This document shows positions 58,090-64,000 of a DNA stretch of 64,000 nucleotides, in pieces. Position 1 is the first letter of the stretch; each line of letters begins with the position of its first letter. Under the pieces are notes generated by a model. The model did not search any database. It was not told the DNA's origin and saw only the letters and a list, made by a program, of their open reading frames with translations. The stretch is from Anaerolineae bacterium (lineage in GTDB: Bacteria; Chloroflexota; Anaerolineae; Aggregatilineales; Aggregatilineaceae). The translations under genes were made by a program, and so were the position numbers. The stretch lies in contig JAHDLB010000010.1 in assembly GCA_018432315.1 (NCBI GenBank), positions 152,939 to 216,938 on the forward strand, in the 5' to 3' direction.

Positions 58090-58872
58090 TCACGCCGGTT
58101 TCGTCGCGGTGATGCGCGCGCTGAAGATGCGCGGCATGCCCGGCTGGGGCGGCACGATGTCGTCCGTGTCCACTTTGTCGACGATGTGGATATCCTCGAA
58201 CCCGGCATCGCGGAGCATCGCCGTGTAGTCGCTTGCGTCGATGGCGCCGCTCACACATTCGGACCAGCGCAGCATGTCGGCGCGCAGATCGTCGCTGAAC
58301 GCGCCCTCGGTCACGATGTCGCTGATCGACACGCGCCCGCCCGGCTTGAGCACGCGGAAGATCTCGCGGAAGACCGCCGGCTTGTCGGGCGAGAGATTGA
58401 TCACGCAGTTGGACATCACGACGTCGATCGTGCTGTCGTCGACGGGCAGGGCCTCGATCTGCCCCTCGCGGAATTCGACATTGGCGACGCCCATGCGGGC
58501 TTTGCTGGCGTTGGCCTTGGCGAGCATGGCGGGCGTCATGTCCACGCCGATCACGTAGCCGGTCTCGCCAACCTGGCGCGCTGCCAGGAAGCAGTCGATA
58601 CCGCCGCCACTCCCCAGGTCGAGTACCGTCTCGCCGGGGCGCAGCGCCGCGATGGTCACCGGGTCGCCGCAGCCCAGCGACAGCCCGGTGACGTCGACCG
58701 GCAGCCCTTCGAGCAGGCTGGCGTCGTAGAGATCGGCGCCGCACCCGCAGTCGCCCTCGCCCGGAGAGTCGCCGCAACAGCCGGCGGCGGTGGATTGGAT
58801 GACGGGCACCTGTTCTGCGAGAGCGCCATAGCGCTGTCGAACGGCCTGGTGGATGGTGGATTTGTCGAGCAT
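58090..58872 (-). CDS. arsM: Arsenite S-adenosylmethionine methyltransferase
   Basis: 260 residues from ATG 58872 with AGGAG upstream. SAM site [17 protein letters not shown] near residue 84. Arsenic-binding cysteines are plausible: AAGCCGDS near 32, the pair in [10 protein letters not shown] near 43, [10 protein letters not shown] near 155, and [11 protein letters not shown] near 205. It methylates As(III) to volatile or less toxic forms. An ArsR-type operator lies 15 bases upstream of the start, and arsR is the next gene upstream on the same strand. Confidence 0.94.
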   Translation of the reverse strand: MLDKSTIHQAVRQRYGALAEQVPVIQSTAAGCCGDSPGEGDCGCGADLYDASLLEGLPVDVTGLSLGCGDPVTIAALRPGETVLDLGSGGGIDCFLAARQVGETGYVIGVDMTPAMLAKANASKARMGVANVEFREGQIEALPVDDSTIDVVMSNCVINLSPDKPAVFREIFRVLKPGGRVSISDIVTEGAFSDDLRADMLRWSECVSGAIDASDYTAMLRDAGFEDIHIVDKVDTDDIVPPQPGMPRIFSARITATKPA

Positions 58873-58886
58873 GGTGAACTCCTGAC

Positions 58887-58906
58887 GTATTGATAACTAT
58901 CGATAT
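58887..58906 (-). promoter_or_regulatory. ArsR-type operator ahead of arsM
   Basis: An inverted repeat with TATTGAT and ATCGATA arms around a 4-base AACT centre. It has the same architecture and nearly the same arms as the perfect palindrome in the arsR promoter. Suggests separate ArsR control of arsM. Confidence 0.65.
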
Positions 58907-58951
58907 GTTTGTGCAAAAAAGATGCCGCGTGGTGCGGCCCAAAGCGCCGAT

Positions 58952-59248
58952 CTATTCCTGGTCGGCGGCGAAATCCGGCGCGAACGACTGCACCAGGACG
59001 CCACAACAGGCGGTCATCTGCTGCTGGTTGAGCGTGTAGAACCGCTGGCGGCCTTCCTGGCGCACGAGGACGAGGCTGGCTTCTTCCAGCTTCTTGAGGT
59101 GGTGGCTCACGGTTGGCTGGTTGACCTTGCCGCCGAGTCGCTCTACCAACTCGTTGACGCTCAGCCAGTTGCAGCACAGGTGCCGCATGATGTCCTGGCG
59201 GGTGTCGTCGGCGATTGCCTTCGCGAACAGAACAGGATCGATGCTCAT
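58952..59248 (-). CDS. arsR: ArsR-family metalloregulator
   Basis: 98 residues from ATG 59248. Winged helix-turn-helix with recognition segment NQPTVSHHLKKLEEASLV (residues 43-60) and wing VRQEGRQRFYTLN. Vicinal cysteine pairs at 25-26 and 81-82 can bind As(III); their placement differs from the CVC motif of E. coli ArsR. As a dimer it would block transcription until arsenite binds. The promoter just upstream carries a palindromic operator in its spacer, so autoregulation is expected. Confidence 0.93.
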   Translation of the reverse strand: MSIDPVLFAKAIADDTRQDIMRHLCCNWLSVNELVERLGGKVNQPTVSHHLKKLEEASLVLVRQEGRQRFYTLNQQQMTACCGVLVQSFAPDFAADQE

Positions 59249-59254
59249 GTCTCC

Positions 59255-59282
59255 ATTATATCGATAAATATCGATATGTCAA
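59255..59282 (-). promoter_or_regulatory. Consensus arsR promoter with operator in the spacer; probably leaderless
   Basis: On the minus strand TTGACA (59282-59277), a 16-base spacer, and TATAAT (59260-59255), both perfect. A perfect palindrome with ATATCGAT and ATCGATAT arms and an AAAT centre (59258-59277) fills the spacer and touches both boxes. Only six bases separate the -10 from the arsR ATG, so transcription would begin at or next to the start codon. Confidence 0.85.
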
Positions 59283-59286
59283 GAGG

Positions 59287-60396
59287 TCAGATCAGGTCCA
59301 TGCCAAGCTGGCCGCCGCCGTCGCGCAGCAGGGCGATAATCTTCTGGTCGGTGACCGGGAAGGCGTAACGCTCCAGGTCGTCGAGAGTGACCCAGGCCCA
59401 GTCCGCCACCTCGATCGCCTGCGGGTCGCCGCTGACGTAGCGGCACGTGAACACGTACAGCGTGATGCGGAAATGCGTGTAGCCATGGCGGATCGTCCCG
59501 ATCTGGTCGCCGACCTCGATGCGGATGCCCAACTCCTCGCGGATTTCGCGCTGCAGGCATTCGCGGAGTGACTCGCCGGGCTCGCGCTTGCCGCCGGGGA
59601 ACTCCCACAGGCCGCCCAACATGCTGTCGGGCCGGCGCTGCGCGATCAGGAAGCGGCCATCGTCGCGGCGGATCACGCCTGCCGCCACGTCGTAATGGGG
59701 CGTGCGGGCGCGCCGTTTTTTGACCGGGCGCTGTTCCTGGGTGTTGTGCTCGCGTGCCCGGCAGAAGGCGGCGATAGGGCACGCGGCGCACGACGGCGAG
59801 CGGGGCGTGCAGATGACCCGGCCCAGCTCCATCAGGCCCTCGTTCCACGGCCCGGCGCGGCGGGCCGGTACCAGCCGGCGAGCGAGGTCCCAGAGCGCCT
59901 GTTTGGTGCCGGTCTGCGTCACGTCGTCGGGGATGTCGAACAGCCGCGCCAGGATCCGGATCACGTTACCGTCGAGCACGGGCGCGTCGATGCCGAACGC
60001 GAGGCTGGCGACCGCGCCCGCCGTGTAGTCGCCGATGCCGGGCAGGGCGCGCAGCCCTTCCACGCTGGCCGGGAAGGCCCCGCCGTGCTGCGCGACGATC
60101 ACCTGCGCGGCGCGGTGCAAGTTGCGCGCGCGGCTGTAGTAGCCCAACCCTTCCCACAGTTTGAGCACCTCATCCAGCGGGGCGGCGGCCAGGGCGCCCA
60201 CGGTTGGGAAGCGCGCCAGGAAGCGCTCATAATAGGCGATCACGGTCGCGACCTGGGTTTGCTGGAGCATGATCTCCGACAGCCAGATGGCATACGGATC
60301 GCGCGTTCGCCGCCAGGGGAGGTCGGCTTTGTTCCGCTCGAACCACGAGATGAGCGCGTCGTGAAGATCGGCCACCGGTTCGGGGATGTCGATCAT
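59287..60396 (-). CDS. mutY: A/G-specific adenine glycosylase
   Basis: 369 residues from ATG 60396, overlapping the upstream methyltransferase by four bases. Helix-hairpin-helix LRALPGIGDYTAGAVAS, catalytic Asp in PVLDGNVIRILAR, and a [4Fe-4S] loop with C-X6-C-X2-C-X5-C spacing (CTPRSPSCAACPIAAFC). EIMLQQTQVATVI near residue 42 is the adenine-pocket motif. A C-terminal NUDIX-like domain follows with FPGGKREPGESLRECLQREI, used to sense 8-oxoG. It removes adenine opposite 8-oxoguanine. Confidence 0.96.
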   Translation of the reverse strand: MIDIPEPVADLHDALISWFERNKADLPWRRTRDPYAIWLSEIMLQQTQVATVIAYYERFLARFPTVGALAAAPLDEVLKLWEGLGYYSRARNLHRAAQVIVAQHGGAFPASVEGLRALPGIGDYTAGAVASLAFGIDAPVLDGNVIRILARLFDIPDDVTQTGTKQALWDLARRLVPARRAGPWNEGLMELGRVICTPRSPSCAACPIAAFCRAREHNTQEQRPVKKRRARTPHYDVAAGVIRRDDGRFLIAQRRPDSMLGGLWEFPGGKREPGESLRECLQREIREELGIRIEVGDQIGTIRHGYTHFRITLYVFTCRYVSGDPQAIEVADWAWVTLDDLERYAFPVTDQKIIALLRDGGGQLGMDLI

Positions 60397-61097
60397 GGGC
60401 GATCTTTCCTGAGCAGCGAATACCGGTTCATGTCGCCCGTCTCGCCGTCGGCGCGGAAGGTGACGACCTCGGTGAGGCCGGTCGCGGCGACGAGCGCGCT
60501 GTGCTCGGCATCGTCGACGTAATGGCAGTACCGGAGCGCGGGCGTTTCGCGCCGCCAGTCGAGCAGGTAATCGTGTGCCTCGACCTGGATATCATCCGGC
60601 CAGGGGACAATGCGCTCGCGGAAGCGGGGAAACTCGTAGAAGCGCCACGCGGCGAAGGCCAGCAGCCCGCCGGGCGCGACGCGATCGGCCAGGACGCGCA
60701 GGAACGCCTGCCGCCGGGCGTGGCCGGGGATGTGGTGGAGCATCCCGAACAGGGCCACCAGGTCGTACTCGCCGGAGTCGGGCGGCTGGTCGATCACGTC
60801 CTGGCGGATCAGGCGGGCGTTTGTCCCGCGCAGCGCGTCCGTGGCGCGGCTGAGCAGCGCCGGGTTGCTGTCGATGCCGGAGTAGGTTACGGTTGTGCCA
60901 AATCGCCGCACCAGGAACACGCCGAACCGCCCGTTGCCGCAGCCGACGTCCAGCACCGTGAGCGGGGCGGACAGGTGGGCGGCCAGCGTTTCCCAGCCGG
61001 GCCACGGCTGGCTCCGCGACTGGTCGAAGCTGCCGGCGGTGATCTGGTAAAATTCGCGGTTGATCTGGTTCAGGCGTTTAATTGTCGCGTCATTCAT
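60393..61097 (-). CDS. Trm9/ALKBH8-like SAM methyltransferase (probable tRNA wobble-uridine methyltransferase)
   Basis: 234 residues from ATG 61097. SAM motif VLDVGCGNGRFG (residues 48-59). Before it is FDQSRSQPWP (24-33), matching the F-S-x-T-R-x-x-PWP element I recall from yeast Trm9 and human ALKBH8. Later FGMLHHI, the IVPWPDD segment, and RYCHYV before the C-terminal hydrophobic part also parallel Trm9 (its RYYH segment). Trm9 methylates cm5U34 to mcm5U34 in tRNA. The divergent neighbour, 35 bases away, is elp3, whose product makes the cm5U precursor. A general small-molecule methyltransferase is the alternative. Confidence 0.72.
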   Translation of the reverse strand: MNDATIKRLNQINREFYQITAGSFDQSRSQPWPGWETLAAHLSAPLTVLDVGCGNGRFGVFLVRRFGTTVTYSGIDSNPALLSRATDALRGTNARLIRQDVIDQPPDSGEYDLVALFGMLHHIPGHARRQAFLRVLADRVAPGGLLAFAAWRFYEFPRFRERIVPWPDDIQVEAHDYLLDWRRETPALRYCHYVDDAEHSALVAATGLTEVVTFRADGETGDMNRYSLLRKDRP

Positions 61098-61132
61098 GTT
61101 ACGATCTGTGCTGTTGTGATGGGTACCGGTTG

Positions 61133-62953
61133 ATGGGATACAAGACGGTCATCGATTTGCAGGAACATCGCGAGCCGCTGCTAGCGATCTTACACGCTGT
61201 CGTGCGCGATCCCAACCTTTCGCGGGACGGGCTGCTGCGCGTCTTGAAGGCGTACCCGAAAGATGGCCGCGGCCTGTTCAGCAAGAACGAGCTGATCCAG
61301 GCATACCGGGAATTCGCCGGAACGGACGGTCTGCCCCCGTTCGATCCGGGCGTGGTCGAGCGGCTGCGCATGAAGCCGGTGCGCACAATGTCGGGCGTGA
61401 CGCCGGTCACCGTGCTGACCAAGCCGTTTCCCTGCCCTGGCGAGTGCATCTTCTGCCCGAACGACATCCGGATGCCCAAGAGCTACCTCTCGAACGAGCC
61501 GGGCGCGCAGCGCGCCGAGCAGAACGGGTTCGATCCATACCTGCAAACCTACTCGCGGCTGCGGGCGCTGTACGAAACCGGGCACCCGACGGACAAGATC
61601 GAGATCATCATCCTGGGCGGCACGTGGTCATTTTACCCCGAAAACTACCAGATATGGTTCGTCAAGCGGATTTTCGACGCGCTGCACGATTTCGGCAGCG
61701 GGATCGATCGCACGGCGGAGGTCGAGGCGGCGCTGCGCGGCGGGTCGCAGTTCCACCCGGACCGCGAACGTCCGGCGGCGGCGGTGGACGGGACGCGGCT
61801 GGAGCATACCTATAACCAGGTGGTCCAGGCCGTTTACCGCGAGGAGATGCGGCGCTCGCGCGAGGAGGCGCAGGCCATCGCCCACGGCGAGCGACCGCGT
61901 GGCCCGCTCGACGAATTCGCCACGTGGGAAGAGCTGGAGGCCGCCCACCGGGAAAACGAGAGCGCGGCCTGCCGGTGCGTGGGGCTGGTGGTCGAGACGC
62001 GCCCGGATCACATCAGCGCGGACGAGGTGCTGCGGGTCCGGCGGCTGGGCGCGACGAAGGTGCAGATCGGCTTCCAGAGCCTGAGCGACGAGGTGCTGCG
62101 ACTGAACCGGCGCGGCCACACGGTCGAGGCGACGCGCCGGGCGGTGCGGCTGCTGCGGCTGGCGGGGTTCAAGATTCACGCCCACTGGATGCCCAACCTG
62201 TACGGCTCGTCGCCGGAGGCCGACGTTGCCGATTACCGGCGGATGTTCACCGATCCGGACTTCCGGCCCGATGAGCTCAAGATCTATCCCTGCTCGTTGA
62301 TCGACAGCGCGGAACTGATGCAATATTACGCGGATGGACGCTGGCGCCCGTACACGCACGATGAGCTGCTCGACGTGTTGGTGGCGTGCTTCCATCACAC
62401 GCCGGAGTACTGCCGCCTGACGCGCGTGGTGCGCGACATCCCCTCGACGGACATCGTGGCGGGCGACCTGACGACGAATTTCCGGCAGGTGGTGGATGAG
62501 GCGCTTCGCCAGCGCGGTGAGCGCAGCCCGGACATTCGTGCCCGCGAAATCCGGCGCGTACGCGTCACGCCGGACCAGCTTCACCTCGACGAGCAGCAGT
62601 ACGCGTCCAGCATTGGCGACGAGATCTTCTTGCAGTTCATCACTTCGGACCGGCGGATCGCAGGATTCCTGCGGCTGTCGCTGCCGCGCGAGGCGCCGCT
62701 GGTGGACGAGCTGGACGGCGCGGCGATGATCCGCGAGGTGCACGTTTACGGGCAGGCGCTGTCGCTCGGCGAGGGCGCGCCGGGCAAGCCCCAGCACATG
62801 GGCCTGGGCCGGCAGTTGATCGAGCGGGCGGCGAACATCGCGGCAGGGGCGGGGTACCGGCGGCTGGCGGTGATCTCGTCGGTGGGCACGCGCGCTTACT
62901 ACCGGATGCGCGGTTTCTACGACGGGGCGCTGTACCAGTTTCGGGATTTGTAG
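61133..62953 (+). CDS. elp3: Elp3-family radical SAM / GNAT tRNA uridine-34 acetyltransferase
   Basis: 606 residues from ATG 61133; upstream in-frame TTG codons lie inside the divergent gene. Cys 101, 105 and 108 (PCPGECIFCPND) form the radical SAM cluster site. FDPYLQTYSRLRALYETGH and IILGGTWSFYP are Elp3 hallmarks, and QIGFQSLSDEVLRLNRRGH lies in the barrel. The C-terminal GNAT domain holds QHMGLGRQLIERA and the final SVGTRAYYRMRGF. Elp3 uses SAM and acetyl-CoA to build the cm5 group on wobble uridine. A homologue from Dehalococcoides mccartyi (also Chloroflexota) has been characterised structurally. No Elp1/2/4-6 partners are seen, as usual in bacteria. Confidence 0.95.
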   Translation: MGYKTVIDLQEHREPLLAILHAVVRDPNLSRDGLLRVLKAYPKDGRGLFSKNELIQAYREFAGTDGLPPFDPGVVERLRMKPVRTMSGVTPVTVLTKPFPCPGECIFCPNDIRMPKSYLSNEPGAQRAEQNGFDPYLQTYSRLRALYETGHPTDKIEIIILGGTWSFYPENYQIWFVKRIFDALHDFGSGIDRTAEVEAALRGGSQFHPDRERPAAAVDGTRLEHTYNQVVQAVYREEMRRSREEAQAIAHGERPRGPLDEFATWEELEAAHRENESAACRCVGLVVETRPDHISADEVLRVRRLGATKVQIGFQSLSDEVLRLNRRGHTVEATRRAVRLLRLAGFKIHAHWMPNLYGSSPEADVADYRRMFTDPDFRPDELKIYPCSLIDSAELMQYYADGRWRPYTHDELLDVLVACFHHTPEYCRLTRVVRDIPSTDIVAGDLTTNFRQVVDEALRQRGERSPDIRAREIRRVRVTPDQLHLDEQQYASSIGDEIFLQFITSDRRIAGFLRLSLPREAPLVDELDGAAMIREVHVYGQALSLGEGAPGKPQHMGLGRQLIERAANIAAGAGYRRLAVISSVGTRAYYRMRGFYDGALYQFRDL

Positions 62954-62977
62954 TTGGGGGGCACACTGTTTTTTCCG

Positions 62978-62996
62978 GCTGTGAGCAGGTCACAGC
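62978..62996 (+). promoter_or_regulatory. Palindrome GCTGTGA-N5-TCACAGC upstream of the DUF4230 gene
   Basis: A perfect 7-bp inverted repeat with a five-base centre, between elp3 (stop 62953) and the 63024 start. The arms contain TGTGA/TCACA, as in CRP/FNR-family operators, but the spacing is one base short of the CRP consensus. It may be an operator or a hairpin ending the elp3 transcript. Confidence 0.35.
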
Positions 62997-63023
62997 GCGC
63001 AGACGACAATTGGAAGAGGGATT

Positions 63024-63863
63024 ATGTCCTCAGCAGGTGATTCGGAGCAGGCACAAGACCAGGTGCGGGGCGAGCTTGTTCCCGCCGATGAGGAGGTGCG
63101 GATCGCACCCGAGAAGGCGAAAAAACCATCGCCCGTCCGGCGCGCTCCCAGGCCGGTGCCCGTGCAGCCGCGCGGATGCTGGGGCACGTGCGCGCTCTTT
63201 TCGGGCGCGTCGCTGCTGGTGCTGACCCTGGTATTCGCGTTTCTCGTGGTGGTGATGATCGTCAACGTGAGCGGGTTCCTGCGCAACCCGGTAGATAATT
63301 TCCTGGGCGTGTTCGGATTCGACCGCGATGCCGTGCCCCAAGAAGTGGACAGCCGCACCGTCGTGCTGGGCATCCGCGAGATGGCGCTGCTGCAAACGGC
63401 CAGCGGCGACATCCAGATCACCAAGACGGTGGTCGACACCGGCCCCGCGCCGGACGCCGAGCTGGCGGTGAGTTACGTCGGCCACGTGACGGCAGGCATC
63501 GACCTCGCCCAGATGAGCGATGAGGACCTGGTGATCAACAGCGACGGCAGCCTGACCGTCATGCTGCCCCCGGCCCATCTCACCGGTTGTTTCCTCGGCA
63601 AGCCGGAAGTCCTGGCGCGCAGTTGTACCGACATCCCCTTCGTGCAGGACTGTGGGCGCGTCATCCAGGGCCTGCACGACAAGGCATACGACCGCGCCCT
63701 CGAAGAACTGCGCGAGACGGCGGTCGAGATGAACCTGATCGACCTGGCGTATGGCGAAGCCGAAACCCGCATCTACGAGCTGCTGCGCCAGTTGGGATAC
63801 GACACGGTCCGGTTCGAGCGCAGCGCGGAAATCCTGCCCGCGGCGGAGTCGTGCTTCCCCTAG
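63024..63863 (+). CDS. DUF4230-type membrane protein
   Basis: 279 residues from ATG 63024 with GAAGAGGG upstream. An N-terminal, Pro/Lys-rich cytoplasmic region (~50 residues) precedes one membrane helix (about 62-88, LVLTLVFAFLVVVMIVNVSG). The outer part contains VVLGIREMALLQTASGDIQITK, AVSYVGHVTAGIDLAQM and GSLTVMLPPAHLTG, which fit DUF4230. The domain's function is unknown. The stop codon TAG lies at the junction with the insertion sequence at the right edge, so the native 3' end could have been changed by insertion. Confidence 0.75.
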   Translation: MSSAGDSEQAQDQVRGELVPADEEVRIAPEKAKKPSPVRRAPRPVPVQPRGCWGTCALFSGASLLVLTLVFAFLVVVMIVNVSGFLRNPVDNFLGVFGFDRDAVPQEVDSRTVVLGIREMALLQTASGDIQITKTVVDTGPAPDAELAVSYVGHVTAGIDLAQMSDEDLVINSDGSLTVMLPPAHLTGCFLGKPEVLARSCTDIPFVQDCGRVIQGLHDKAYDRALEELRETAVEMNLIDLAYGEAETRIYELLRQLGYDTVRFERSAEILPAAESCFP

Positions 63864-64000
63864 AGGCTGTTATGCACTTTAGAGCACATGAGCCATCAAC
63901 CGAACGAACTGATTTGCCATCAAAATAGCAAAGGCCAAGAAATGCAAGCCTTTCAAGGTGTCGGGCAAACGCTCATAGTCGCGCGCGAGACGACGAAAAC
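63864..64000. mobile_element. End of an IS5-like insertion sequence (truncated by window edge)
   Basis: Immediately after CTAG (63860-63863) the sequence changes to lower GC and encodes a transposase C-terminus on the minus strand. CTAG fits the YTAR four-base target of the IS5 group, so the element end would be at about 63864. The other end and its inverted repeat lie outside the window, so boundaries and family group are provisional. Confidence 0.65.
63879..64000 (-). CDS. IS5-family transposase, C-terminal fragment
   Basis: The minus strand is open from the window edge to a TAA at 63879-63881, giving 39 codons too short to appear as a normal gene. The peptide begins FRRLARDYERLPDTLKGL and continues HFLAFAILMANQFVRLM. 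The RDYERLP-T-L-LH-F-AFA pattern is the usual C-terminus of DDE transposases of the IS5 superfamily. Whether the gene is intact cannot be seen. Confidence 0.7.
   Translation of the reverse strand, partial: FRRLARDYERLPDTLKGLHFLAFAILMANQFVRLMAHVL

Overview
The window reads as a high-GC chromosomal segment from a member of the Chloroflexota, probably Anaerolineae-like. The grounds are the coenzyme F420 genes with an FbiB activity split over two genes, a bacterial Elp3, a short SigA next to a DUF177 gene, the archaeal-type phosphoglycerate mutase, and many GTG and TTG starts. This placement is inference; no rRNA or other phylogenetic marker was scored. No tRNA, rRNA or CRISPR array was seen. Almost every base is coding, and gene junctions are tight (4-base overlaps are common).

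Region 1 (1-26538, all + strand) is a purine/nitrogen-heterocycle catabolism locus of the ygeW-ssnA-xdh-yqeB-yqeC-mocA type. It holds a YgeW-type carbamoyltransferase (cut by the left edge), carbamate kinase, two fold-type II PLP enzymes, the SsnA aminohydrolase, two molybdenum hydroxylases of different architecture, an XdhC chaperone, YqeB, and a YqeC-MocA fusion. Inserted into it is an F420 block: npdG, cofE, an FMN nitroreductase like the FbiB C-terminal domain, cofD, cofC, and an F420-type LLM oxidoreductase. A class I purine nucleoside phosphorylase follows on the opposite strand, and uracil phosphoribosyltransferase lies further on.

Region 2 (26535-33445) carries a membrane protein, the phosphorylase, small proteins, the queA-DUF2905-ruvB operon, and upp with a WecA-like glycosyl-1-phosphate transferase. 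Region 3 (33442-41207) is a glycolysis locus: yvcK-gap-pgk-tpiA on the minus strand plus a membrane protein with a degenerate metalloprotease motif, and apgM divergent on the plus strand. Region 4 (41267-50407, minus strand) contains membrane proteins, a membrane-bound spermidine-synthase-fold protein, a DUF58/MoxR pair, and a surface-glycan group (three glycosyltransferases and rfbD) with rnhB embedded.

Region 5 (50644-54699, plus strand) has a consensus sigma-70 promoter driving DUF177 and sigA, then an FHA membrane protein and moeA. Region 6 (54598-63863) contains an FprA-like flavoprotein, a YuiH-like molybdoenzyme, an exported cyclase, an arsR/arsM pair with clear operators, mutY, a Trm9/ALKBH8-like tRNA methyltransferase divergent from elp3, and a DUF4230 protein. 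The right edge enters an IS5-like insertion sequence.

The two ideas most worth following are: (a) Elp3 and a Trm9-like methyltransferase as divergent neighbours, which suggests a bacterial version of the eukaryotic cm5U to mcm5U wobble-uridine pathway; and (b) the F420 genes sitting inside a molybdenum-hydroxylase purine-degradation locus, which suggests an F420-dependent redox step in that pathway.
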